Position numbers and translations under genes: made by a program. Positions 14,584 through 23,230 of a stretch of 31,369 nucleotides of DNA are shown one piece after another. Origin of the DNA: Pseudomonadota bacterium (GTDB taxonomy: Bacteria > Myxococcota_A > Polyangia > Polyangiales > Polyangiaceae). The stretch lies in contig JAEYWK010000013.1 in NCBI GenBank assembly GCA_023431345.1, positions 1-31,369 of the forward strand. The letters are read 5' to 3'. A model generated the notes under the pieces. It was not told the DNA's origin, did no database searches, and saw nothing but the letters and a program-made list of their open reading frames with translations. Every line of letters begins with the position of its first letter. Within the stretch, counting starts at the first letter, position 1.

Positions 14584-15450
14584 TCACCCGGCGCCGCGCC
14601 GATTGACGAGGTCGGCTAAGAACCCGAGCAGCGTCATCTGCAAGAAGCCAATCATGAGGATCAGCGTGCGCTCGTTCAGATCGCGCAAATACAGATCGTA
14701 GCCGAGCGAAGCGGTGGTCGCGAGGAACAGCGCGAACGAGAGGGGCAAGAAGATTTTGAGCGGGTTGAAGAACAGGATCATCCGCATCACGAGCGTGAAG
14801 TAGTTGATCGCGTCCTTGACCGGCTTGACCTTCGATTTGCCCTCACGCTTGTAGTAGTCGATGGCGATGTAACGAACGCGCCAGCCATCGGCCATGAGCG
14901 CGAGCGTGATCGTGCTCGTGAACGAAAAGCCGTCGGGGAACAGGCGCATGTAACGCATGGCCAGCTCCTTCCGGAACATGCGCAGGCCCGAGTTCAGGTC
15001 GGGGATGTGGCGGTTGACGAGGTAATCGGCGAGCTTGTGAATGGGCCACTTGGCCGCGCGCCGCACGATCGAGTGGCTCACGTTCTGGCCGATACGCGCG
15101 CCGACGGCCATGTCGCAGTGCTCGGCTTCTCGCACCAGATCCGGGATGCGGTCGACGGGGTAGGTGCCGTCGGCGTCGATGATCAGGATCCAGTCGTGGC
15201 TCGCGGCGCGGATGCCGCTCTTGAGCGCGGCGCCATAGCCGCGATTGAACTCGTGACGCACGACCTGCATACCGGGACGCAGCGGGAAATCGCCGGTACC
15301 GTCGGTCGAACCGTCGTCGACGATGACGTACTCGAACTGCACGTCCATCCCCAGCGCCTTGAGCTTCTCGTCGAAGGTATCGAGCAGGAGCGGCAGCCCC
15401 GCGCGTTCGTTGTAGCAGGGGACGACTATCGAGACCGCTGAGACTTTCAT
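14584..15450 (-). CDS. Family 2 glycosyltransferase, DPM1-like polyprenyl-phosphate sugar synthase
   Basis: A 288-aa GT-A enzyme. It starts MKVSAVSIVVPCYNERAGL, has VIVDDGSTDGT, the metal-binding DADGTYP, the family motif NRGYGAALKSGI, and DLNSGLRMFRKELA, followed by two C-terminal membrane helices (about 215-245 and 262-283). Relatives transfer a sugar from a nucleotide to undecaprenyl or dolichyl phosphate on the cytoplasmic face, providing the donor for GT-C enzymes. ATG 15450 is chosen because it places the first strand at the N-terminus; the longer frame to 15543 overlaps the divergent epimerase. The GT-C gene follows 117 bp downstream on the same strand, which fits a donor-and-user pair. 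The sugar cannot be told. Confidence 0.92.
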   Translation of the reverse strand: MKVSAVSIVVPCYNERAGLPLLLDTFDEKLKALGMDVQFEYVIVDDGSTDGTGDFPLRPGMQVVRHEFNRGYGAALKSGIRAASHDWILIIDADGTYPVDRIPDLVREAEHCDMAVGARIGQNVSHSIVRRAAKWPIHKLADYLVNRHIPDLNSGLRMFRKELAMRYMRLFPDGFSFTSTITLALMADGWRVRYIAIDYYKREGKSKVKPVKDAINYFTLVMRMILFFNPLKIFLPLSFALFLATTASLGYDLYLRDLNERTLILMIGFLQMTLLGFLADLVNRRGAG

Positions 15451-15522
15451 CTGTAGTAACCCCGGCCCAGCCCGGGCCGACGGGGCGACCCTATACGATT
15501 GTGTGCTACGTTGCGCCAGCCA

Positions 15523-16626
15523 ATGTCGGAGAACGTGCTGCACGTGGTCGGGGCTCGGCCCAACTTCATGAAAATGGCGCCGGTGGTGAAGGCGCTCTGG
15601 CAGGACTCAGGAGGCTTCCAGCACCTCTTGGTTCACACCGGGCAGCACTACGACGAGCACCTGAACGACTCTATTTTTCGGGACTTGGGCCTGCGCTCCC
15701 CCGACATCCACCTCGGCTCCGGCTCCGGCACCCACGCCGAGCAGACCAGCCGCATCATGCTGGCCTTCGAGAAGCTGGTGGCCGAGAAGGCGCCTCGCCT
15801 CGTGGTGGTCGCGGGCGACGTCAACTCGACGCTGGCCTGCTCCGTCGTCGCCGCGAAGGCCGGGGTCCCGGTGGCGCACCTCGAGGCCGGCCTCCGCTCC
15901 GGTGATTGGACGATGCCGGAAGAGATCAACCGCATCGTGACCGACCGCTTGACGAGCTTGTACCTCACGCCGTCCCCCGATGGCGACGAGAACCTGCTCA
16001 AAGAGGGTGCGGATCCGCGGAGCATCGTCCGAGTCGGCAACTGCATGATCGACTCCGTGACATCGCACATCGACAAGGCGCGAGCGGGTGGCGCCCTCAC
16101 GGGCTTCGGGGTCACCGCTCAAGGCTACGCGCTGGCGACGCTACATCGTCCCTCCAACGTGGACGACCCCGCGCGCCTGGCGCGCTTGGTCGACGTGCTG
16201 AAGACGCTCGCCCAGCAGCTACCGGTCGTGTTCCCGGTGCACCCGCGCACGCGCGCTCGCTTGGAGGCGCAGCAGATCTCGGAGGCGGCGCTGAAGGCGC
16301 AGGGGCTGCTGTTGAGCCCGCCCCTCGGCTACCTCGATTTTCTGCAGCTGCAAGACGCGGCCAAGGTCGTCATCACCGATTCGGGAGGCGTGCAAGAAGA
16401 GACCACGGCGCTGGGCGTGCCTTGCCTGACCGTCCGCGACAACACCGAGCGGCCGATCACCATCACCGAAGGCACGAACAAGCTCGTCGGCTCCGACCCC
16501 GCTGTCTTGCCCGGAGAGGTCGCCGAGATCTTGGCCGGGCGCTCCAAGCGAGGGCGCATCCCCGCGCTGTGGGACGGCCAAGCCGGCGAGCGCGCGGCGG
16601 CCGCGATCCGACGGTTTTTGGCATGA
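15523..16626 (+). CDS. wecB: Non-hydrolysing UDP-HexNAc 2-epimerase (WecB/WbpI type)
   Basis: A 367-aa enzyme that inverts C2 of a UDP-N-acetylhexosamine via 2-acetamidoglucal, giving the manno form. Motifs: GARPNFMKMAPVVKAL, HTGQHYDEHL, GDVNSTLA, the catalytic HLEAGLRSGDWTMPEEINR, ATLHRPSNVD and TDSGGVQEET. In an ordinary pathway it makes UDP-ManNAc (WecB); in the diacetamido-uronate pathway the homologue WbpI/WlbD acts on UDP-GlcNAc(3NAc)A. The WlbA-WlbB fusion and WlbC at 21626-24316 make the second role plausible, but sequence alone does not decide, so the symbol is generic. ATG 15523 is chosen over TTG 15499. Its stop overlaps the DUF354 start (ATGA). Confidence 0.93.
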   Translation: MSENVLHVVGARPNFMKMAPVVKALWQDSGGFQHLLVHTGQHYDEHLNDSIFRDLGLRSPDIHLGSGSGTHAEQTSRIMLAFEKLVAEKAPRLVVVAGDVNSTLACSVVAAKAGVPVAHLEAGLRSGDWTMPEEINRIVTDRLTSLYLTPSPDGDENLLKEGADPRSIVRVGNCMIDSVTSHIDKARAGGALTGFGVTAQGYALATLHRPSNVDDPARLARLVDVLKTLAQQLPVVFPVHPRTRARLEAQQISEAALKAQGLLLSPPLGYLDFLQLQDAAKVVITDSGGVQEETTALGVPCLTVRDNTERPITITEGTNKLVGSDPAVLPGEVAEILAGRSKRGRIPALWDGQAGERAAAAIRRFLA

Positions 16627-17675
16627 GGTTCTTGTTCGACATCGTGCACCCCGCGCACGTGCACTTCTTCAAGCACATGCTGACCGGCCTCGCCAAGCGA
16701 GGACACGAGACTCGCATCGTAGCCCGCGAGAAGGACGTGACCACGGCGCTGCTGGATCGCCTCGGCTTCAGCTACGAGACGGTCGGGCGCTCGGGTAAGA
16801 AGTCGCTCTTCGGCATGGGCAGCGAGCTGTTGCGGCGCGACCTGGTGCTGGCGCGCGTCGCTCGGCAGTTCAAGCCCGACATGATCGTCACCCGTAACCC
16901 CGCGGGGGCGCAGACGGGGCGAGCGCTGGGCATACCCGCCATCTTCGACACCGACGACGGCAAAGCCGCCGGCATTCATTTTTGGTCGGCGGCCCCGTTC
17001 GCCCACGTCATCACGACGCCGGACTGTAGCGACGAAGACTACGGCAAGCGGCACGTCAAATATCCAGGCTACAAGCAGACGGCTTACCTGCATCCCAACC
17101 ACTTCACGCCCGACAGGTCGGTCCTGTCCGCGCTCGGTGTGAGTGAAGGCGAGCGCTACTTCATCGTGCGCTTCGTGGCGATGGTCGCGAGCCACGACCT
17201 GGGAGAAGGCGGCCTACCTCTAGCGGCCAAGCGAACCCTGATTGACAAGCTGCGCGCCAAGGGTCGCGTGTTTTTGAGCAGCGAAGACACGCTGCCCGAC
17301 GAGCTCGCGGCGATGAAATTCCCGCTACCACCCGACAAGCTGCACGACGCCCTCGCGTTCGCCGACCTGCTCGTGGGTGACAGCCAGACCGTCGCTGCAG
17401 AGGCCGCGGTGCTCGGCACCCCCAGCTTGCGCGTGTCGTCGTGGACGGGCCGGCTCGCCTACTTGACGGAGCTGGAGAAGCGCTACGGCCTCACGTTCGC
17501 GTACCACCCGGATCGAGCTGCGGCCCTGATGGCCCACGTCGACCGCTGGCTTTCGGAGCCGAGCCTGCGCAGCAGCCTGGCCCCTCAGCATCGCCAGCTG
17601 CTCGCAGACAAGGTCGACGTCGCCGAGTGGTTCATCGACTACCTGGAGACGCGCGCGCCGCGCGTGCGCCGTTGA
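16623..17675 (+). CDS. DUF354 family protein, GT-B-like
   Basis: A 350-aa protein that starts MRFLFDIVHPAHVHFFKHML, the standard DUF354 opening, with a GHETRIVARE strand and the later motif LVGDSQTVAAEAAVLGTPSL, which resembles the donor-binding half of GT-B enzymes such as the MurG/epimerase group. No membrane helix or signal peptide is seen. The family has no settled biochemical function; members frequently sit beside 2-epimerases in polysaccharide clusters. The start overlaps the epimerase stop by four bases (16623-16626), so it is made in step with it. A glycosyltransferase using the epimerase product is the simplest hypothesis. Confidence 0.87.
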   Translation: MRFLFDIVHPAHVHFFKHMLTGLAKRGHETRIVAREKDVTTALLDRLGFSYETVGRSGKKSLFGMGSELLRRDLVLARVARQFKPDMIVTRNPAGAQTGRALGIPAIFDTDDGKAAGIHFWSAAPFAHVITTPDCSDEDYGKRHVKYPGYKQTAYLHPNHFTPDRSVLSALGVSEGERYFIVRFVAMVASHDLGEGGLPLAAKRTLIDKLRAKGRVFLSSEDTLPDELAAMKFPLPPDKLHDALAFADLLVGDSQTVAAEAAVLGTPSLRVSSWTGRLAYLTELEKRYGLTFAYHPDRAAALMAHVDRWLSEPSLRSSLAPQHRQLLADKVDVAEWFIDYLETRAPRVRR

Positions 17676-17727
17676 CCGCATAAACGCGCTCCTCGGCCCC
17701 TGCGCGACGTGGTAAGGAGCCGTCCGG

Positions 17728-19365
17728 ATGGCCGAGATTTCTAGCGCGGGCGAGGCTTCCCCAGCCACCGTGAGCCGCGGGCGCGCAACCTGGGAGCGAC
17801 TGGTGGCGCGCATCGACCTGAACGAGGTCGCGCTCGTGCTCTCTCTGGTAGTGCTCAGCGTCGCCGTGCGACTGCTGCGCCTGCAGCCCATCGAGTACTA
17901 CGACGACGAGGTGATGCGCTGGAACTTCGTGCGACAGTGGTTCCACGACAACAGCTTTCGTCACGGCATTTGGACGCACCACATGGCGCGGTTCGGCATC
18001 AACGTGCCGTTGTTCTTCGCGCAGCTCCTGTTCGGTCGCCACGCGAGCGTCTATTACGTGTGGCCGATCGCCTCGTTCGCGCTTCAGGTGGCGTTCGTCT
18101 ACCTCACGGCGCGGCGCCTCGGCGGGCGCGGCGCCGGAGTCGTGGCGGCCATCCTGCTGAGCGTGTTCACCGGCATCGACCGCGGGGCTTCGCAGATCCT
18201 GCCCGATGCCTTCGGGGCGACCGCCCTGGTCGTGCTCAGCTACTTGCTGACTCGGTACCACGACGCCAGCTCCGAGCGGCGCATGCCGTGGCTGTTCGGC
18301 GCGGCCGCCGCGTTCATCTGGGCTTACCTGATCAAGGAGTCGAACCTGCTGTTCCTGCCGGGAGCAGCGCTCGGGGTATGGCTGCTCCGCGGTCGATTCC
18401 GTGACGGCGTCTGGTTCACGCTGCTGGTGTTCGGCTTCATCGCCCTCGAGACGCTCGGCTTCCGCCTGCTCACCGATTACTCGAGCCGCTTCGCCATCGT
18501 GGGCGAGGCGCACGGAGACATCAGAGGAACGACGTTCTGGGGTTTGTTCGATCGCTTCACGCGCCTGGAACCGGCCTGGCAGATGCTGGTGTGGACCTGG
18601 GCGGCGGCGAGCATCTGGATCGTCGGCTCGAGCGACAAGCGCGCTCGCGTCGTCGTGCTGCTACCGGCGGCGTTCCTGTTCTTCCTCACTTTCCTCGTGC
18701 GCAGCCTCGACCCGCTCGTGATTTGGACGCGCTTCTACTCCCGCTACTTCGAGCCGACGACGGGGTTGATGACGATCGCCATCGGCCTATTCGTGCACGA
18801 GTCGCTCGGGCGAGCCTGGCGGGAGCGCGTGCCGGAGCGGGTGCGCGCGTGGTTCTCTCCCAGCTCTCGATTTGGCGCCGCGCCATGGATTTTCGCTTGC
18901 CTGCTGGTGGGGCTCGTCGAGTACGGCGCGCGCGATCCGTCCCAGGAAAGCGCGCTAGCGGAGACGCGCCGCATCTCCCGGATTGTCAACGACACCTACC
19001 GACGTAACCTGCCGATCGTCATGCAGAGATCCAAGCGCCGCGAGCACGAGGAGCGCCGCGTCCGACCGCTCAAGCTGATCTATGGCGTCTACCTGAACGA
19101 AGCGCAGATCATGTCCTCACCGCTCGCCAAGCAGGGCGCGCTGCCCGACATGCTCGAGGTCGTCAAGGACAGCAAGAAGTACTCCTACGTCCTGCACGAT
19201 CCCGCAGCCTACGCCCAGGGCCAGGTCGAAGAGTGGGTGGAGCGCGGCTGCGCCCTCGTCGTGACCGAAGCCAAGAAGCACCTGTTGGCGGCTCCAGGCG
19301 TACCCAGCCTCATCGTCGAGCGGACGGAAAAGCTGCCCGCTAACTGCGAACCTCCTGCCCGCTGA
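17728..19365 (+). CDS. GT-C (GT39/ArnT-like) membrane glycosyltransferase, intact paralogue
   Basis: A 545-aa protein with about ten membrane helices and a ~140-residue C-terminal soluble part. The first outer loop has QPIEYYDDEVMRWNFVRQW, whose acidic residues sit where ArnT/PMT-type GT-C enzymes hold the catalytic or donor-binding aspartate and glutamate. The enzyme is expected to take sugar from a polyprenyl phosphate and place it on an acceptor outside the membrane. Start ATG 17728 has an excellent AAGGAG site nine to ten bases upstream. It is 52 bp after the DUF354 gene and 14 bp before the GT4 gene, so probably one operon. Its near-identical layout to the frameshifted gene at 12828-14466 points to duplication within the locus. 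Confidence 0.9.
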   Translation: MAEISSAGEASPATVSRGRATWERLVARIDLNEVALVLSLVVLSVAVRLLRLQPIEYYDDEVMRWNFVRQWFHDNSFRHGIWTHHMARFGINVPLFFAQLLFGRHASVYYVWPIASFALQVAFVYLTARRLGGRGAGVVAAILLSVFTGIDRGASQILPDAFGATALVVLSYLLTRYHDASSERRMPWLFGAAAAFIWAYLIKESNLLFLPGAALGVWLLRGRFRDGVWFTLLVFGFIALETLGFRLLTDYSSRFAIVGEAHGDIRGTTFWGLFDRFTRLEPAWQMLVWTWAAASIWIVGSSDKRARVVVLLPAAFLFFLTFLVRSLDPLVIWTRFYSRYFEPTTGLMTIAIGLFVHESLGRAWRERVPERVRAWFSPSSRFGAAPWIFACLLVGLVEYGARDPSQESALAETRRISRIVNDTYRRNLPIVMQRSKRREHEERRVRPLKLIYGVYLNEAQIMSSPLAKQGALPDMLEVVKDSKKYSYVLHDPAAYAQGQVEEWVERGCALVVTEAKKHLLAAPGVPSLIVERTEKLPANCEPPAR

Positions 19366-19379
19366 TTCGGAGCCCGATC

Positions 19380-20423
19380 TTGAGATTGCTTTGCACCGCC
19401 AAGCTGCCCGCGAACTTGCTCGAGCGCTACCTGTTGCCGCTCACGCTCTACGACGCCGTGGAAGAGATCGTCGTGGTGCGACAGGCGCCGCTCTCGGCAG
19501 ATTTACCGAAGATCCGCAACGTCAACTTCCCGGCCGGCAGCTTGGCGACCGAAGGTCTCCGCATGGTCCGCGCTGCGGAGCGCGTGCTACGGCGCGAGAC
19601 GGTCGACTTCACGCTCGGCTTCAACCCCGTGCCCTGGGGGGCAGCCGGCTTCGCCGCCGCTCGCCTGCATGGAGTGCCCTCCTGCGTCAGCTTCATCGGG
19701 CTCGATTTCAAGCGCGCGATGCATCCGCTGGCTGCGCCAGCGCTGCGCATGCTCAACCGCGCCCACCTCGTCACGGTGACGGGTGAGCGTATGCGCCGTG
19801 GGCTCGTCGAGCGCGGCGTCAGCGCCGAGAAGATCCGCGTCTTGCCCCACGCCGTGGACACCAAGCGCTTCCAGCCCGCCGAAGACGCTGCCGATTTCGA
19901 TCTCGTCTCGGTCGGCCACCTCATCCCACGCAAGCGCATGAACGTGGTGGTCGATGCCGTGGCCGAGCTGAAGCAGAGAGGGCTGGTGGTGCGCACCGCT
20001 ATCCTCGGTGAGGGGCCCGAGCGTCCCGGCCTCGAAGCGCAAATCAAGGCGCGGGGGGTCGAAGACGTCGTGTCGCTGCTCGGCTTTCGACACGACGTAG
20101 AGGCCGTGCTGCGGCGGGCGCGGCTGTTCGCGCTGGTCTCCGATTGGGAAGGCGTACCCTTCGCGATGATCGAGGCGTTGTGTACCGGCTTGGTGCCGAT
20201 CGTCACCGACGTCGGGACCATCGCCGACTGGATCGAGCACGAGAAGAACGGGCACATCGTCGGCGTCGGGGACGCCCACGCCCTAGCGAACAGCATCGAG
20301 CGGCTGACGCGAGATCCCGCGCACTACGCCGAGCTACGGCAGAGATCGCTCGATGTTCGCGACTCACTCTCGCTCGAGTCAGGGGTGCGGTTTTGGCAGG
20401 ACGCGCTGCGGGTACCGTCTTGA
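19380..20423 (+). CDS. Glycosyltransferase family 4 (GT-B fold)
   Basis: A 347-aa retaining-type GT-B enzyme. The N-terminal half includes VDFTLGFNPVPWGAAGFAAA; the donor half has VLPHAVDTKRFQPAED, DLVSVGHLIPRKRMNVVVDA, ILGEGPERPGLEAQI and a canonical EX7E in SDWEGVPFAMIEALCTGLVP. It starts with TTG at 19380, preceded by CGGAG eight bases upstream. It is the last gene of the plus-strand run that begins with the 2-epimerase and ends tail to tail with the second flippase-like gene 51 bp away. It should add a sugar on the cytoplasmic side; donor and acceptor are unknown. Confidence 0.92.
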   Translation: MRLLCTAKLPANLLERYLLPLTLYDAVEEIVVVRQAPLSADLPKIRNVNFPAGSLATEGLRMVRAAERVLRRETVDFTLGFNPVPWGAAGFAAARLHGVPSCVSFIGLDFKRAMHPLAAPALRMLNRAHLVTVTGERMRRGLVERGVSAEKIRVLPHAVDTKRFQPAEDAADFDLVSVGHLIPRKRMNVVVDAVAELKQRGLVVRTAILGEGPERPGLEAQIKARGVEDVVSLLGFRHDVEAVLRRARLFALVSDWEGVPFAMIEALCTGLVPIVTDVGTIADWIEHEKNGHIVGVGDAHALANSIERLTRDPAHYAELRQRSLDVRDSLSLESGVRFWQDALRVPS

Positions 20424-20474
20424 AGAACGCCGCGTCGCCCGATCGTGGCGGCTGAGCCAGCTCGTCGCCGATAG

Positions 20475-21488
20475 CTACTTCTCGGTCGTGGTGGAGCCCT
20501 GAGCGCGTTCACCGAGCTCACGGTCGAGCTGCGCGCGCCGCTCGCCGAACAGCGCTTCGGCGCCGCCCGCCAAGAAGCCGAGCAGCACCACCATCGCCGA
20601 GCTAACCGCGCGCAGCAGTAGTGAGACGGCCAGCCCCTGCTCTACCGTGCGCGCCGCGCCGTGAGCGAGCGCCCCATACGCGAGCTCGGTGATACCGAGG
20701 TTGCCCGGAGTGATCACGACTTGGTTGCTGATCTTGATCAGGATCTGAAAGAGCAGCAGGCCCGACACCGGCATCTCCGCGCCCACCGACTGGAACGCGA
20801 ACCACAACGTTGCCGTCTGCCCCGCCGTCGTCACCACGTTGAGCGAGAAGAAGCGGAGCATGAGCCGCGGCGAGCGCGCGGCCGCGCTGGCCGTCGTGAG
20901 CAGCGTGGTCAGCTTGAGCTGCACGCGCCCCACGAAGCCTGCGCGCGAGGGCACGCGCGCGAGCACGGCCGCGGCCACGATCGGCCCCAAGAAGGCGCCG
21001 CAGAATCCCAACAGCAGCAGCAGCAGCGCCGGGGCGCCGGCAAACCTCAAGCCGGGGTCGAGCAGCGCTATCGCCGTGAGCGCGATCAAGACGCCACCCA
21101 CGATGTCGAGCCATACGAACGAGACGAGCCCCGTCGCCCACGTCGTATACGACACGCCGTAGTCTCGCTTGAGGGTCATGCCCCGGTACACGTTGCCGAG
21201 CTGTGGCACGAACAGGTTCAGCATCTGACCTACCGAGGTCAGCCGAAACCAGGCCCCGAAGCTCAAGCGTGGCGCGCCCATGTGGTTCAGCACCTGCGCG
21301 AAGCGCAGCGACATCAGCGCCTGATTGAGCACCACGAGCGAGCACATCGCGGCGAGGGTCGCGGGCCCCACTCCCCACATGCGACGCAGCGGCTCCGGGT
21401 CGGAGACCAACTGCTTGCCGACGGCCAGCATCGCGACGAGCGCGATGCCCCAGCGCAACCAGCGCTTCGTGCCGGGGGGAAGCTTCAT
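20475..21488 (-). CDS. Second flippase-like membrane protein (LPG_synthase_TM family)
   Basis: A 337-aa multi-pass protein with about eight helices and a charged C-terminal tail (ERRAQLDRELGERAQG). Family marks are QMLNLFVPQLGNVYRG in the early loop and VVITPGNLGITELAYGAL late, corresponding to the P-x-x-x-G and G-x-x-E positions of the group. It differs considerably from the copy at 11858-12841, so the two are not recent duplicates and may serve different lipid-linked substrates. No synthase domain is attached. ATG 21488 is chosen; an in-frame ATG at 21533 adds 15 polar residues. It is divergent from the WlbA-WlbB fusion and could share its regulatory region. Confidence 0.87.
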   Translation of the reverse strand: MKLPPGTKRWLRWGIALVAMLAVGKQLVSDPEPLRRMWGVGPATLAAMCSLVVLNQALMSLRFAQVLNHMGAPRLSFGAWFRLTSVGQMLNLFVPQLGNVYRGMTLKRDYGVSYTTWATGLVSFVWLDIVGGVLIALTAIALLDPGLRFAGAPALLLLLLGFCGAFLGPIVAAAVLARVPSRAGFVGRVQLKLTTLLTTASAAARSPRLMLRFFSLNVVTTAGQTATLWFAFQSVGAEMPVSGLLLFQILIKISNQVVITPGNLGITELAYGALAHGAARTVEQGLAVSLLLRAVSSAMVVLLGFLAGGAEALFGERRAQLDRELGERAQGSTTTEK

Positions 21489-21625
21489 GTTCGACGAGCC
21501 TTCAGCGCTCCCATAGCCGATACGTCGACGCATGCCTATGTTCTCGATCGGCGCGGGCGACGCGGCTGGTGGACGATCTGGCTGAACTGGGGCATGGTGC
21601 CCGCGCGTTCGTCTTCCCCGAGCCG

Positions 21626-23227
21626 ATGCCTGCCCAGCCCTCCTCCTCCCGTGACTTGGCGCTGATTGGCGCCGGGCGATGGGGCACCAATCTGGCGCGC
21701 TGCTTCGAAGCGCTCGGCGCGCTGCGCGTGATCGCGGTGCCCGGCGCGGCCGAAGCGGAGGCGCTGCGCTCGCGCTTTCCCCAGGCCGCCGCGTCGACCT
21801 CGACGAGCGACGTGCTCGCGGATCCTGCGGTGCGCAAGGTGGTGATCGCCACCCCGTCGCCGACTCATTTCGAGCTGGCGCAGGCGGCGCTCTCCGCCGG
21901 CAAGGACGTGCTGGTCGAGAAGCCGATGTGCCTCGACGCAGGGCAGGCGGCCACGCTGGTCGAGCTGGCCGAACGGGCGGGGCGCACGCTCATGGTCGGG
22001 CACCTCCTCCAATACCACCCTTGCATCGACGCGCTGCGCGAGCTGGTGAGAAGCGGAGCCTTGGGGCGCATCCTCACCATCAGCGCCAATCGCTTGAACC
22101 TCGGGCGCTTCCGCTCGGACGAGAACGCGCTCTACAGCTTCGCTCCCCACGACGTCTCGCTGGTGCTGTCGCTCCTCGACGACCGCTTGCCCACGTCCGT
22201 TCGCTGCGTCGGCGTCGCTCACCTGAAGCCCGGCGTCGCCGACACGACGCTCACCGTGCTTCAGTACGATACCGGCGAGCTCGCTCACTTGCACGTGAGC
22301 TGGCTCAGCCCCCTGAAGGAGCAGAAGCTGACCATCGTCGGCACGGCGGGCATGGCCGTGTTCGACGACACGCGGCCCTGGCCGGAGAAGCTGCTCGTTT
22401 GCCGCGACTACCTGCGCTTCGATCCGGCAGCGGTGGCCAGCGCCGATTCGTGCTTCGAGGCGGTCTCTGTGGAGCCGCGTGAGCCCCTCCTGCTCGAGTG
22501 CCAACACTTTCTAGCGTCTTGCGCGACGGGCTCGCGCCCTCGCACGGACGGTCACGAGGGTCTGCGCGTGCTGAGAGTGCTCGACATGGCGCAGCGCAGC
22601 CTCGAACGCGACGGGGAGCGGGTGAGTCAGCGAGCCCCCGCTCACTACTTTGCCGCCCCGAGCGCCGTCGTCGACGCAGAGGTGATCGGCGCTGGCAGCA
22701 AGATTTGGCATTTCACCCACGTCATGCCGGGAGCGCGGCTCGGTGAGCGCGTCAGCCTGGGCCAGAACGTGTTCGTAGCCGGTGGAGCGGTGCTCGGGAA
22801 CGACGTGAAAGTGCAGAACAACGTGTCCCTCTATGACGGCGTGACCCTGGAGGACGACGTGTTCGTCGGCCCATCGTGCGTCTTCACCAACGTCAAGAAC
22901 CCGCGCGCCGCGATCAGCCGCAAGCACGAGTACCGCCCTACCTTGGTGAAGCGCGGCGCGACCCTGGGAGCGAACTGTACGGTCGTTTGCGGCGTGACGC
23001 TCGGGCGCCATTGCTTCATCGGCGCGGGCGCCGTCGTCACCAGCGATGTCCCCGACTACGCGCTCATGCTCGGCAACCCCGCGCGACGGGCCGGTTGGAT
23101 GAGCCCGCAGGGCCACCGCCTGCAGCCCGCCGGCAGCGGCCTCTGGCTCTGCCCGGAGACGGCGCAGCGCTTCGGAGAAGACGGCCGCGATCGACTGACG
23201 GCCCTCGACTCCGGGCAAGAGCTCTAG
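21626..23227 (+). CDS. WlbA-WlbB fusion: UDP-sugar 3-dehydrogenase joined to UDP-3-amino-sugar N-acetyltransferase
   Basis: A 533-aa two-domain protein. Residues ~7-325 are a Gfo/Idh/MocA oxidoreductase (GAGRWGTNLA nucleotide loop, VLVEKPMCLD with the family lysine, HLLQYHPCIDAL, FAPHDVSLVLSLL), like WlbA/WbpB, which oxidises C3 of UDP-GlcNAcA. Residues ~335-500 are a left-handed beta-helix of hexapeptide repeats (IGAGSKIWHFTHVMPGARLG, VQNNVSLYDGVTLEDDVF, CTVVCGVTLGRHCFIGAG, GNPARRAGWM), matching WlbB/WbpD, which N-acetylates the 3-amino group. In Pseudomonas and Bordetella these are separate genes. The aminotransferase acting between the two steps follows after three bases. Start is uncertain: ATG 21626 or GTG 21569, neither with a good ribosome binding site. 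Confidence 0.93.
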   Translation: MPAQPSSSRDLALIGAGRWGTNLARCFEALGALRVIAVPGAAEAEALRSRFPQAAASTSTSDVLADPAVRKVVIATPSPTHFELAQAALSAGKDVLVEKPMCLDAGQAATLVELAERAGRTLMVGHLLQYHPCIDALRELVRSGALGRILTISANRLNLGRFRSDENALYSFAPHDVSLVLSLLDDRLPTSVRCVGVAHLKPGVADTTLTVLQYDTGELAHLHVSWLSPLKEQKLTIVGTAGMAVFDDTRPWPEKLLVCRDYLRFDPAAVASADSCFEAVSVEPREPLLLECQHFLASCATGSRPRTDGHEGLRVLRVLDMAQRSLERDGERVSQRAPAHYFAAPSAVVDAEVIGAGSKIWHFTHVMPGARLGERVSLGQNVFVAGGAVLGNDVKVQNNVSLYDGVTLEDDVFVGPSCVFTNVKNPRAAISRKHEYRPTLVKRGATLGANCTVVCGVTLGRHCFIGAGAVVTSDVPDYALMLGNPARRAGWMSPQGHRLQPAGSGLWLCPETAQRFGEDGRDRLTALDSGQEL

Positions 23228-23230
23228 GCA

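Noticed and set aside
15492..15500. TATACGATT as a -10 box for the epimerase operon
   Set aside because: No acceptable -35 element lies 16-18 bp upstream; a promoter here is likely on layout but the site cannot be supported.
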